Below are positions 50,629-61,621 of a stretch of 64,000 bases of DNA, in pieces. This DNA is from Pisolithus tinctorius (lineage: Eukaryota; Basidiomycota; Agaricomycetes; Boletales; Pisolithaceae). The notes below the pieces were generated by a model, which ran no database searches, was not told where the DNA came from, and worked only from the letters and a program-made list of their open reading frames with translations. The stretch lies in NCBI GenBank assembly GCA_024663395.1, contig JANFAH010000037.1, positions 590,202 to 654,201 on the forward strand, read 5' to 3'. A program made the position numbers and the translations under genes. How positions within the stretch are numbered: position 1 is the first letter of the stretch; each line of letters starts with the position of its first letter.

Positions 50629-51525
50629 CTATACTTTGTACCTGCGACCAGTTTTCGTAAAGAATGTTTGGAGTACGTAGACCTGCAAGCTAGCCGGTCA
50701 TCAGAGGACGGGAAGAAACAACACCAAAAAAAACAACATACATAGCCATCCCCACTACAGCCAGGCTTTCGCAAACTGCATACCAGAATAAACGACTGGA
50801 AGGTGAAATGATCAGTACGGCACACGAATCAGCATGCCTCGTAATACCTTTGTGTACTCTTCACCAACGAGAAACCTCGCGTCTCTCGTGTGTGGAAACT
50901 GAAAGACGGTCAACGGAGCGTATCGACGTCAGTGATGGGAACTTACTATCTCTGTGTCCGCTTTATGCTGTTCAACATACTGCTCAAACGATATACACTT
51001 TCCTCCAGCGGACTGGTATGATCCGCTACTTGGCCAGGCTTCGCTGCCACTTCTCTCCGCGGTTCGCTTTCCACCATGATGTCAAAGTCGATGAGCTTGT
51101 CTGTCAACGTGGACATGTCGTTTTCAAAACAAAACGAGTATTCTCCAACGGTATTCGCTGTTAGCACGTAGTCCCCCGAGCGCTCGCGTTGACCGTCAAG
51201 AAGGACCTTCTCGTTCGGGTCTTTCACATCAAAGTCGATGTCAAAAGACCCTCCAGCTTGCACCTTTGGCACTCGTCCACATCACTGTATAAAGCCATAA
51301 AACTGTGTACACTCACTGCGAAGTAAAACTGGACATGTGCGTCAGTACCACATAGACAACTACTACCCTCATACATACGCCAATCTTCTCCCCTGCCTTG
51401 TCGACGTCGGCATAGAAACAGAGGCGTTCATTAGGAGCAACTGAAGTGGTCAACGCTGAGGCCCTTGCACGCCCTGCAGCTGCCAGCAGCGACGCGCATA
51501 ACACGAGAACATTGAACACGAGCAT
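50629..51525 (-). CDS. p24 family (emp24/gp25L, GOLD domain) cargo receptor
   Basis: Type I membrane protein of COPII/COPI vesicles. Six exons on the minus strand. A signal peptide MLVFNVLVLCASLLAAAGRA is followed by the GOLD domain: ALTTSVAPNERLCFYADVDK, GEKIG, FYFA, VQAGGSFDIDFDVKDPNEKV, the two-cysteine pattern (LCFY ... YSFCFENDMSTLTDKLIDFD). Then comes a coiled-coil (EESVYRLSSMLNSIKRTQRY), FHTRETRGFSLVKSTQ, one TM segment (RLFWYAVCESLAVVGMAILQ) and a short tail VYVLQTFFTKTGRRYKV with FF and basic residues for coat binding. All introns are GT-AG and the frame is clean. The stop is at 50629-50631. The gene is divergent from the Rua1-like gene 236 bp away. Confidence 0.92.
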
Positions 51526-51761
51526 GTCGTTGAGTACAGCGGAATATGATGTTTTCGGCACTCGAGTTGCCGCAAATGCGGAGATCAAATAATATTCGAT
51601 GTCCGCGTAACTCAGATCTCCCCCTGTGTTATAAGAGAGACGCGACGCGTCGAATATCCCTGCGCCCCTTTTCTCTCTTTCTCGTCAAGTTTGTCCAGCG
51701 TTTAGACTGTAAAAGAAACACCTCCGTTGCTTGTCACAGCGTAACGCATTCTTCTCCACAG
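51526..51761. promoter_or_regulatory. Shared divergent promoter of p24 and Rua1-like genes
   Basis: Only 236 bp separate the two start codons. A ctccacag directly before the ATG at 51762 could be a 3' splice site of a leader intron. No clear TATA box is seen in either direction. Confidence 0.45.
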
Positions 51762-53681
51762 ATGTACCCAGGCCAACGCGTGCCCGCGAACTCGTTTTGT
51801 GAAGAGCTGCTCGACGTAACACACACTCAACGCTATTCGATGGATCATGTCGACATTCAGTGGATGTGTCCTGTCATGAGCAGCAATTCTGCGTTTTCTA
51901 CTGACCATACACCACGCTATATGAGGTCACCTGTCCGGGAATCAACCCCGTATCGATCTCAGTACCTCTCGAACATCAGTCTACCCCCCTGGCACACTTC
52001 CCCACGAGTATTCTCTATCCAGTCGACACCGTGCCCCGGACATCCGACGTACATGCAAATGATATCGTCGCCAAGTCCTTTGTCTCGCAATACGGCCTTG
52101 CTCCACCCAGATTTCTCACCTCCGTTTCAAGGGAACACGCCCTTTGAGCGACAATTCATCAGCGACCTTCCCTACGCCGAATATATCAGTTTCAATACCG
52201 ACCTGTCTCCGGTTTCTCGGAAGGATTCCATTCACTCTTCTCAAAGTTCTTCTCTTACTGATATCCGGAGTGGCACAACGCCTCTGTGTAACGACAGGGC
52301 CCAGAATTTGGAACTGTATTCAACGACCGAACGTGTATCCTTAATCGAGAGGTTTAAGTCCGTTGCCCGAGAACCTGATGGCGATTCCCAAAAGCGTTCA
52401 ATATCACCTATCTCTGACGCTTCATCTCTTACTCCGTTGTCGTCTCCAGACCAGTTTGTCGGACGGCATGCGCAAAGGGAAGCGAGTACACCCCCCACTT
52501 CCCCTGTCCAATATTCCTTCCGGAATGCGACGGAGACCGCCGAAACCAATCGCCCTGCTCGTGATCTGCCTTCAGCCTACCTGACACAAGAGTCAAGTAA
52601 ACGATCCGATGATTTTGAACGGAAGCGAAAGCCAGTTCCAGCATACCACTACTTCGCACACATGGGCGAAAATTGTCACAAGCGAAAGAAGTTACGGCCA
52701 CTAAACGAAACCGATGCTATATCTATCCTACCAATTTTCGATTGCGATAAACCCACACGCCGTCTCCTGCCAGCTGGTATTCCGTATCATCCACAGTTTT
52801 CTCTGTTCTACAGGCGCTTCCCCGTTAGCTCTCACATTCAAACTGCAGACGGAATGTCAGTCCTACGGATAGATTCCCGACATTACGCGTGGATATTGTT
52901 TATCAATGTATACTGACTTTGGTCCTATTCAGATTCGCCCCCCTTAGCTCAAGCTTGCAGCACCCTGGCGGACTATATAACCCTCCACATAGTGCCTTAG
53001 ATCTGTACACTCCGCGCTTCGTACGGGGCTGTGGGACTAGCAAAGTTGGTCTATGCCCGGTATGCGTGGAGAGTCCTGGTCGAGGAGGAAGTGGCCAATG
53101 CGTGTGGCTTTCCATGAAGTTCTCTGCATACAAGTGGTGCGTCCATACCCGAAGGGGTTTAGGCACGGCTCATTTGATCCTTTATAGAGGTTTCTCATCT
53201 CTCGATGATTTCTGCTAAGATGATTTCTAGTTACCACATGCAATATGGGCACGGTATGTATTCTTCCTTTCTAAGACATCCCATGTAGGCTATATATCAA
53301 GCAGGCATATCGGCAGTGTCATCTACTCCATTTTCTCCGCCAGTTAGTTTCCGCACGACGAAACGGCGCAATCCTGGAAAAAGGGAGCGCACTCATATAC
53401 TCGAGGGGAAATGTCACAAGTGTAAGAAATGGATTCCCGTCGAAAGCTTGAAAGAGTTGGAGATCAAGGTATTGCACTTTCAATATTCGTGTAATTGTAA
53501 CAACATCGATCAAGGTCAAGGAAATCTACTGGTACGTGTGTTGATGGAACCGGTTCTCGGACCTCACTGGCACAGGTGGAAGCATGCTGCGACATGTCAT
53601 CAAGGAACTCACATCGAAGGCGACAATGATTTTTTCGAAGACGATGACGTCTACCGCAAAGTTCGGGAACTTGATCTGTGA
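51762..53681 (+). CDS. Rua1-like transcription regulator (Rua1 C-terminal domain)
   Basis: Large first exon (MYPGQRVPANSFCEELLDVT...) of about 370 residues, Ser/Pro-rich and disordered, with SP/TP sites and a basic patch (ERKRKPVPAYHYF, HKRKKLRPL), ending AGIPYHPQFSLFYRRFPVSS. The conserved C-terminal domain (PF14616-like) follows in short exons: PGGLYNPPHSALDLYTPRFV, GLCPVCVESPGRGG, WLSMKFSAYN, YHMQYGHG, ISAVSSTPFSPPVSFRTTKR, EGKCHKCKKWIPVESL, VKEIYW, WKHAATCHQGTHIEGD and DDVYRKVRELDL. Cys and His pairs (CPVC, CHKC, HAATC) suggest zinc binding. In Ustilago, Rua1 activates ustilagic acid genes; the target here is unknown. The start at 51762 is chosen because upstream frame would overlap the p24 promoter. 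Confidence 0.85.
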
Positions 53682-54450
53682 CTCTACAGCTCCTTCAAAC
53701 TTCTCTATTCCATTGCTCGACGTTTTGAACGTATTCTTCCTCCGCTTCCCTTTGCTGTTATTATGGTTCGTTTGCGGTGCTCAAATCCTGGTCCGTCAAG
53801 TCATGTGTTCGCTCTCCAAGCATGTTGTACCACTACCACATCGATTCGTCGCGTTCTCCTCTTGTAATTTTGTTTCTAGAAGGCGCATGTACCCGTCGTC
53901 GGAATAGTTATCGTTATGCCATATTATGGTTTTTCTTCGAATGCCACGCGATTCGGAATTGTATGCTTCTTTAGTTGCTAGCAGCGCCTATTGACCATTG
54001 ACTATATACTACCCTAAGACAGTCGCCCCTTCAACAGTTGATGGCACGGTGTGGACTGTTCCTCATCCCAGTGTTCGCCGATGCCCCTCTTGCGATACAT
54101 GCACACATGCTGACTGAAACACTTGCTTTCACGATGGGATGGGGGTAAAGTAAACATGAGGCGCGTCGACGCTGGGTTTCAAGGACGCTGGGTAGCAGTC
54201 GGACGTCAGTTGATCGAAGAGAAGTGAGAAGCTGTGAGAAGGCGTAAGCCAAAATTCAGAGTTAAGAGTACCAGTGCTTGAGTTGCTCCGGTCAGCTCTC
54301 TAGTCTTGGACTCGTTCAAACGTACTTCTATATGAAATTCTGCACTTTCTGGTATTTTCAAAGTTACTCAAGTCCAATAATTCTTCACCGTTGAAACGGG
54401 GTACTGATACCAAACTGACACCTGTCTGTCAGGGCCATCGACTTCACATT
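53682..54450. other. Spacer and 5' flank of F-box copy 7
   Basis: No gene supported. From about 54150 the sequence matches the upstream region of F-box copies (ttggactcgttcaaacgtac at 54308, also at 1620). Confidence 0.5.
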
Positions 54451-55040
54451 ATGGATGAACTTGCTGCAGCGCGAGTTCAATTGGTTCGCCTTGAGGAAAA
54501 TGAGCGAAAGCTTGTTGAAAAGCTATCGGTGTCCGTGTAGAAGCGGCGGGGCAGAGGAAGAGGATTGACGAACTGATCCGAACAAGGCCGCCGCTTGTTC
54601 AACGTCTCCCTGTAGAGCTGCTCTCGTCAATCTTTCACCTTGCTCTCGGTGGAACTAACCCTTCGCGAAAGGGGATCTTGGCACCTGTATCGCGGCTTTG
54701 GTGAGGGAGGGGTGATTCTGAACCAGCCCAGTTTCTGATCCACAATAGAGGTTGTTGGCGGGCGGAATTTAAGTCTCGCAAGGGAACATTTGAGGAAAAG
54801 TCGCGAGGCATTGCTCGATATCACTCTTCAATGTGGTGTTTCGTTCGCATCCTATAGTACTATTGGCGAAGGTCTGGAGCTCCTCGTTCCTTATGGGAAC
54901 CGCTGGCGCAGTCTTTCCCTCTATACGTCTTCTCGGGCATGCCCGTGTCGGAGTATTTTGGACCGTATTGGCAGTATCGAGATTCTGTCCTTGAAATCTG
55001 TTAAACTCAACTTGAGAGCGTATTCCTTCGTTGCCTTTGG
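54451..55040 (+). pseudogene. F-box family copy 7, exon 1 fragment
   Basis: Begins MDELAAARVQLVRLEENERK. A base loss at about 54530 (tcggtgtccgtgtag, where intact copies read tcggacgtccgt) gives a stop. The F-box DNA is present (cgtctccctgtagagctgctctcgtcaat) but out of frame. The later part, LAREHLRKSREALLDITLQC and EGLELLVPYGNRWRSLSLYT to IEILSLKSVKLNLRAYSF, matches exon 1 of copy 3. Homology ends near 55040, before the intron, where unrelated sequence begins. Confidence 0.75.
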
Positions 55041-55240
55041 AGCGCAAGGACTCGTGTTTCATCATTGGATTGGGAAATTTGAGCCAGTGGACCTCAATGA
55101 CAAAGCACGGTACAGTTAGGGGGGTCCTTACACCCACAACTCGATACAGCCTCAGCAGAATGTACATTGTGAGAAGGAGCGTTGATTCCGGGGCTTCGAG
55201 GCCATTCTAATGAAGCGAGTGGTTCGCGAACTACCACCCC

Positions 55241-55343
55241 GGTTGGTGCCGGTGGCTGGAGAACATCCAGGACTGGTGTATCTCGCGTCAACTTGGGTGG
55301 GGCCAAAGCTGTCTTCATACTTTGTTCGTGTGGAGGGCGTTAA
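55241..55343 (+). pseudogene. Valyl-tRNA synthetase micro-fragment
   Basis: About 100 nt on the plus strand read CRWLENIQDWCISRQLGWGQ, matching the synthetase relic (RWLENIQDWCISRQLWWGH, minus strand near 25250-25320). Over the first 52 bases only one difference is seen. It is a partial exon joined without a spacer to the S9 peptidase fragment that follows. Confidence 0.7.
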
Positions 55344-55345
55344 GT

Positions 55346-55550
55346 CGTGATTTTGACTATGCTGGCGTACCATTGACCAGCGCACTTATATACATAAGGA
55401 AAAGACGACCCTGTGGTTCCAGACGAGCAGGCCATCGGATTCTTGGAAAAGATCGAAAAGGGGACCCCATCAGAGAAGCTTCCTACGACGGCGAGGGAAC
55501 ACGATCAAAAACTCGTTGGTACATGAACATGACTGGTATCTGGAGAGGTC
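55346..55550 (+). pseudogene. S9 peptidase 3' fragment
   Basis: After a decayed version of the last intron, the sequence reads GKDDPVVPDEQAIGFLEKIE, then degenerate EKLPTTAREH and a remnant of the final HKWYVENLL codons. It matches the last exon of the S9 copies at 17320-17517 and 20726-20926. The catalytic Asp region is kept; the His region is lost by a deletion. Confidence 0.7.
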
Positions 55551-55600
55551 TCCAAAGGCCCTCAGCGGCGATAGTTAGGTGGCTAGCAGTGACTGGTACT

Positions 55601-55631
55601 AGGGGTGATAGGGGCAGCCCCTATCACTCCT
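55601..55631. repeat. 31-bp near-perfect palindrome
   Basis: aggggtgataggggc, one base, then gcccctatcactcct: 15-bp arms with one mismatch. It lies 50 bp after the end of the S9 fragment and just before the membrane-tail block, so it may mark a rearrangement junction or element end. Confidence 0.5.
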
Positions 55632-55779
55632 ACCCTATCAACCCCTACCTCCTTCGTGCCCTTGCTGCTGCCACTACCCTTCCCACCATACAGCCTTGGC
55701 TTCTGCGATGGGCTGGTTTTACGATCCCAAGACAGAGCCGGCATGTTCATGTCTATGAAAAACTTCACCACTTGCTGGC

Positions 55780-56285
55780 TAACATACTGCTCTAGCTATT
55801 GCCAATCTACAAACGAGGATGGTTCCAGATTCTGATTGCCTGCATATCGCTAGTTTTCCTTCTGATCTCAATAATCCTGTGTGTTTGGAATATCATTCCT
55901 CGTTGATCATTGCACATATATCTTATTCGCCCTTCCTCCTGCAACTAGGCTGTGTACTCGCAAATCTCCCCGGTCTTTACCAAAGGAGCGCTCCACTAAG
56001 ATGTTGCCTCAACCTCCCCGATCAGTTATCCAAGCGCGTGTCATCCGTAACGTGCAACCTACCCCTGTGGACGGGAATGGGTCCCACCTCAATCCATTTT
56101 ATACTCCGGCTGCGTATCCAAAAGAGATTTTTCCCATGTATAATGGTTCCGGCAATCCACCACCACCACCATACACAGAACCTGGGTGGAATGCTGATGA
56201 TCCTTTGAGGCACCCATATCAAGCATCACGTGAGGATCTGAGGACTCCACCACTAGCATACCGAGGCTTCCATAACTCACAATGA
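55780..56285 (+). CDS. 3' exons of a single-pass membrane protein with PPPPPY tail
   Basis: An exon ending FQILIACISLVFLLISIIL (a TM helix) is joined by a GT-AG intron of about 70 nt (about 55878-55950) to LCTRKSPRSLPKERSTKMLP, followed by a Pro-rich cytoplasmic tail: VIRNVQPTPVDGNGSHLNPF, YNGSGNPPPPPYTEPGWNAD and LRTPPLAYRGFHNSQ, stop at 56283-56285. PPPPPY could bind WW domains of Rsp5-type ubiquitin ligases (inference). The extracellular part upstream is not evident: DNA before 55780 is the fragment mosaic, so the gene is probably 5'-truncated. The tail block is repeated at 63346-63771. Confidence 0.5.
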
Positions 56286-57052
56286 AGGGGTGACTCGGAA
56301 TTTATACTAGTGTGTAGAGTGCGGAGGTGGCAAACTCAGTTTCCTTCAAGCTATATGTCGTTGTCATATCTAAATTAAACCATTTGTTTTGCGACAGACT
56401 TCTAGATATCTCTCAGCTTGAAACAGGCACTATTTTGGAGGCTGCCACGAGTGAACCTGATGTGTGACAGGCCTGCATTCGTCGGATGTGCTATGGATTG
56501 ATGCATATGGTGATCACACAACGACACGATCACTGACATCGCCGCCAAAGAACAGCACCCACAAAGCCAGCAGAAGCCGTACCCACCATCCATCGGCAAG
56601 AGTAAATAACTGTATCCATATGGAAGAAGCAACATCCACCATCAGTATATAAGCCGACAGAGAACTCTCTTTCATCTCTTCTTTCACCTTCGGAAAGTCC
56701 TCACAGCTTTCGACCCTTCAACTCACCCGCTCCCCTAATGTAAGACTCCGCATCGACTCCTCAAGCATGCCTGTCAGCATGCGTCCACCACCAATATCCA
56801 CCTCGCTTTCGACGTCCCGCAGCGCGATGACATCGACATCGCTCCCGTTTGTCAACGACGGTAATCGCTAAGGACATTGGAGGACACAAACCGGACACAG
56901 TGTGTCTCAGTGCTGGAGGCACGGCGATTGCCATCTGCCTGTGAATATTGCACCTACGAGGAGGGGGGGGTAGCCGTCAGTTTGTACAGCGGGCAGTATC
57001 GTACCATCCCAGTGCGACCGCGCTTGAGAGTGAGGGAGGCGACATGACAGTG
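56286..57052 (+). other. Flank, TATA box and truncated gene start
   Basis: Bases 56286-56490 are the 3' flank of the PPPPPY block, repeated at 63772-63990. A TATA element (tatataag) lies at about 56646-56653, followed by a CT-rich leader and MPVSMRPPPISTSLSTSRSA from 56767, which stops after 34 codons at about 56871. This looks like a promoter and first exon left without a gene body, close to the left edge of the 57053-59722 duplication. Confidence 0.45.
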
Positions 57053-58675
57053 GTTGCGGTATTCCACTAGGATAACTCGTAATTAATACCTTGATTGCCT
57101 CTTCCGCAAGTGATTTATAATTTACCCACCACTGCGGTTTCAGTATGGGCTCGATGTTGTCTCCAGATTTTCTCCCACTTGTTGAGACGAGCAGGGTATA
57201 GTGACGCACGGTACTACGTACCTGCAAATGGGAAGTTGCATTGCATTGTCTTTTATTTCAATGAAAAAGACCGGCCTCCGCGAGCACTTTAACAACCTCT
57301 CTCCTCGCATGGAATCTTTTCATACCCTAGCAAGCCGTCAATATCATTGTCCCAGCGGAACCAAAATGCTAACCTGGAATGTCTCACCCGCATGGGCATT
57401 TAATGTTCCATCGTCATTGAGGATATTGATGAGTTCTAATCCGTGCCGCACACCAACTTCGTAGTCGTTCGGATCGTGGGCGAGTGTGATCTTCACGGCA
57501 CCAGTGCCAAATTCCATGCCTATCATGATAGCGTCGGTAACAATGGGCAAAAGGTGGTCGACGAAAGGATGTATGGCGAATTTTCCGTGGAGACGCTAAG
57601 GCAAATGCTAACAGATGAGTACGTAGACTGACACGGTCGCTCACCATATACAAGAGGTTCATCAGGATGCATTGCAATTGCGGAACCTCCCAACATCGTT
57701 TCTGGTCCTGTAGTAGCAACGACGATCTTCTCGTCTGCAAACTAATCCCAATAATGAGAGGGCAGGGTCACTTAAAAACACGTACCCTAGTCTTGTATGG
57801 GGTACGCAAAAGAGGTAATTACGCCGAATTCGAACTTCTCCTTTAGATTATTCCCCGGTACGTTCAAGAAGTTCTACTCTCGAGTTGTGATTGTTCTACC
57901 TGCACCGATAGTCAAACTACGTTTTCCTTGGGAGTCTCGGTTATACCTCTAGATTGGACGGTGTGTAATATTCAGCTTGACACACCAGTTGACAGGGCGA
58001 TTGGCACGATAAAGGATGCCCCCTTCATGCAGTCGACAAAATGTCTCGATGACAGCTTTCGAGAGTGCTGTGACGCGTCAGCAGAGAGTCTACATCGTAA
58101 AACCCAGATACTGACTGGATCCATGGTAAATGCGACACAGCCCCAGTCATAACTTCCTCCGAGCCTGCGTAGCTGATTAGTGATACGAGCTTGATAGCTT
58201 GCATCACGGTCAGTGAGATTAAAATGCCACGCGTACAAATCGACCTACTCGTTCTTCCAGTCCAAAACTTTCGCCAGAAAAGTCTCCCTGCCCAGATCGT
58301 GTCGCGTCTTTCCCTCCAACTTGTATAGCCTCCGCTCAACGACGGACTGGGTGGAGATACTAGCATGATCGAATCCAGGGTTAAAAAGAGTCGTCTTTCC
58401 CAACATACGGTTCCTTCAAACACGGGAGGTGAGTGTGGATTTAAATGTTGGGAGAAACTGCTGGTGCTCACCAGTGCACCAGACAGTCTTGGATGGCAAC
58501 AGTGAGTCGTGACCAACATGCAAGCTCCCGGTCACGTTTGGAGGAGGGCCGGGATGACAAAATGTCCTTCGGGTTTGGCGGTCCCATCAGACTGTGTCTG
58601 GGGTTTAAAGAGTCCCTGTGCCTCCCACTAATCATACCCGGCGTGCGGCTTATAACTTGCGGCCATTGGCTGAGA
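57053..58675 (-). pseudogene. Valyl-tRNA synthetase relic, second partial copy
   Basis: Collinear with 25377-27017 of the first relic, both exons and introns. Readable pieces on the minus strand include [24 protein letters not shown] and the HIGH-region DNA near 58500-58560. This copy keeps LRRLGGSYDW in one frame, where the first copy is broken, but has lost a base at the next splice junction (cacag-cactctcg) and has other small indels. It covers only the N-terminal third and ends at a junction with questin-oxidase DNA at 58675/58676. Confidence 0.8.
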
Positions 58676-59722
58676 GGCATGATTGTGGAAGGTACGGAAC
58701 TACTTCGTTCCATCATTACACCCGTTAACCTGCCGTTCCAGGTCTGGCCTGGACTGCCGTCCATCCTGCTGGCGCAACGACCCTCATCTCACGCCTTCTG
58801 TTTATTCCCGAGCCCACCAGTCTACTCACAGAGTTAGAGAAACAAAGTGTGTGGGGTACCGATTAGTGCTTGGTCTGGTCTCACTAACAGATGCCCCAAG
58901 TCTGGCGCACGCTTTAGAGCGTTGAATGTCTTGCACTCATGCTCCGAGATACGCGCTTCTTTGGTTCTAGAGTTCTTGACAAGCACGAATTTGCTGCCAT
59001 GCTCGAGTCACATGGTGAAATCTTCAACAAGTACGCCGAAATGCGGTGTTGCAACACCAAGAACCAAGAAGACTTGGAAAAGTACCTAGAGGAGATCATC
59101 TTCGCCGACATGCTCATGTACGGCGTCGGAAGCCGGGATGGCGACGATGCTGAGTATCGTGCCAACTGCTTCACGTGTGTATGTCTCATGCGATATAACC
59201 GGATCCGATCATTTCTGATGGGCTGATTATCTGTATAGCGGCCATATCGTCACATCTGCCCTCTTTTTGCCATCCCTTTGTGTCCATATATCGCACCGGT
59301 CTCAGACATTGCTGCTTCGTGCCCACTTCTTGACAAGCATCACGTGGTGGGTGGTCCATGGGAGATCCCCCTTCCCGTTGAAAGAATTTACCACTACCCC
59401 GCTTCCGCCGTTCCCAAATTCCCCGTCTGCAAAGCACTCAACGACTCTTTCGGGTCCCCAGCCCGCTGCTGCATCTGACGCTCTTCCGTCTCCCAAATCT
59501 CCGTACGCGTTAGTACCCAATCCTCATGAATGCGACTGTCCATCCAAACGAGCACTTGTGCAAATTCCAATGTGCACTCGCGCACTTTGCGACACTGTAC
59601 AGTCACCGGCAAGCTGGCTTCGTGATGGAGTCGTTGTCTAGGAATGGGGTAGATGCGGATCCCAGCTACGCCTACCTGGGCGTCTCGGTGTTCTTACGAG
59701 TTGCGTGGCTCACGAGTGCAGC
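58676..59722 (+). pseudogene. Questin-oxidase-like, third copy (3' part, chimeric)
   Basis: Collinear with 28388-29466 of copy 1. Reads GMIVEG, LAWTAVHPAGATTLISRLLF (split between frames), MLRDTRFFGSRVLDKHEFAA, EDLEKYLEEIIFADMLMYGV, then HVVGGPWEIPL-type sequence and VHPNEHLCKFQCALAHFATL. It stops matching at about 59722. The first half of the gene is absent because the duplicate joins directly to synthetase sequence at 58675. Confidence 0.8.
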
Positions 59723-60180
59723 CTTTTTATACCACACGTTGGGAGTGTCCAATATGGTGCACCAGACCCTCCCGAGAAGCGTGACCACTAAGAGGGTGTA
59801 CGTCAGTGCCGTGAGGGAGAGGGAAGTCTTTCAGTGCATACGAAGGGTGGCCGATGGGTGCTTTCGACGATCCTGACAGGTTTCCACCTCGAAGGAGGAG
59901 CGTTCTGCCTAAGCGCACCGAAGAAGTTACCGTCGTAGTCTGGCATGGGTTGGCCCACCTGTGTTCGCCGCAAAAGAAACACAACCCACAATGACAGTCG
60001 TAAGTAACATAAGGACGAGCAGACAGATGGTAACAACTTACCTACACAGACACGGTTCGACAACAACACTACGCTATGTTCTAGCTTGTTATCTTGCTTG
60101 CAGGGGTCCTACCGCACCCATATTTCCCGTGGGAGCCAACTGACGACAGAAGTTATTTCCTTTTCGTGTGATGACACAGC
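59723..60180. other. Spacer between chimeric duplication and Helitron fragment
   Basis: On the minus strand 60069-59803 a frame of 88 codons contains PDYDGNFFGALRQNAPPSRW, which looks protein-like but is not recognised. Nothing else is supported. Confidence 0.35.
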
Positions 60181-60940
60181 CAGAAACTCTTTCCTTTTTC
60201 ATGATACAATTTGAAAAACGAACACGTCGCCAAGCTCATGTCATCTTCTCAACGCTTTCATCTACTCCCATGTGGTGTGTGTGCTTGGATTCCTACTGTT
60301 GTGGGCCCAGCTCATACACTCACAGGCCCCTGAATAAGCACTGCTTTCTCTGTGCTGTGTGCGTGCATGGATGTCCACCGTTGTGGGCCCTGCTCGTGCA
60401 CTTGCAGTGCTTCAGGATGTCTCCAAACTCCTCGTCGTCAGTGCAGACCAGTTGAGCGTCAGCAGGATCATCTGGATTCTCTGTAGAAACAACAGCATCT
60501 ATGTCATCAGTGCTGTCACATGCAGATGTGTACTTGAGCAGGATGTGTGCGTGAGGTAGACCCCGCTTCTGGAATTCCACAGAGTGAATGCAGTATTGAG
60601 TGTGTCAATCCTTTTGTAACTGTGTTGAGGTCTTTATCTGCATTCTCCATCTCCCACCCCTTGGCCACTCTCATCTGGTAGTGACACCTCCTGGCGACTG
60701 AACTGCACCCGATGTACACTGCACAGTAGTGTCATACAAACAGTGGTATGTCTTTGATGTCGCCCCAGGCCTTGATGACTGCACTCGCTGACCACCTGAT
60801 AACGCAAAGAATCCAAAGACCGTCGTGGTAGACATTGCAGCCCTCCTAGATAAAGTCACATCAGCCCTTTTAAGTGAGACATGCATCCACCCCAACCCAA
60901 CCCACCTGACACACCCGTAGCCAAATGCCAAATGACCACC
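60180..60940 (-). mobile_element. Helitron-like N-terminal (Rep region) fragment
   Basis: Minus strand near 60580 reads MEFQKRGLPHAHILLKYTSA. The EFQKRGLPHAHIL core is characteristic of the Helitron_like_N region of RepHel proteins (rolling-circle transposases). Just upstream in the element, minus-strand pieces (GWEMENADKDLNTVTKG, HSLCGIPEAGSTSRTHPAQV, FFALSGGQRVQSSRPGATSK) fit the same region but lie in different frames with stops. No helicase domain is found downstream. The DNA is moderately CpG-poor. A dead fragment, oriented so that the chimeric duplication at 57053-59722 would be on its 3' side. Confidence 0.65.
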
Positions 60941-61621
60941 ATCTCAAACAGCTGTGGTGAGTCACCAATGAGCCCCAATGACAGAGCCACCTGACCAACA
61001 CACCTGTTTCGAGCACCTGCGACTACAAATGCTGACACCTCAAATCACCAACAGATCGAGTTTAAGGAGTGAATACCACCTCTGTCAAAGCGCCCCCCCC
61101 CTAAAATGACCCAAGGGGGCTGCGGATTGGTAACAGCAGCATGGTTAGTGACGTCTTACCCGCACAGTGACCCCTGTTCATGTGAGATGCAGTATAAAAC
61201 ATTCACCTGTCAGCCATGATCCCTGCATCCAATATAGTAGCTACAAACAGCATACAATAAAATGGTCGGATTGCTGTAATATACAAGTAACGAGTAATAA
61301 TAATTTCCTTGCTGTAACATGTATATACCTGTGGGCTCTTGGATACATACAATGACGATGACGGGAATATTGTCCCAAAAAGGGCCATAAGAGTGAAGTT
61401 CTAAATCTGAAGTGTAATGGTAATGAAAATTGTTCATGCGATTGAAGACACGGAAAGTAATATTACAGTCCTGCCACCACTCCCAATTCATGCTCCTGGC
61501 GGAACAGAGTATGCATCCTGCTTGCAGTTTGGGTGTCTGTGACTAATTTTCCCCACAAGTCCTGTTCGTAGGGAGTCCAGCGAGTGTAATTAACTTGAAT
61601 GTCTTCATCTACAATAGATTG
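60941..61621. other. Spacer
   Basis: Non-coding as far as I can see. It includes a short C tract at about 61088-61098 and AT-rich sequence at 61230-61460. Confidence 0.4.

Noticed and set aside
61088..61098. C tract as possible regulatory element
   Set aside because: Short homopolymer with no further context.
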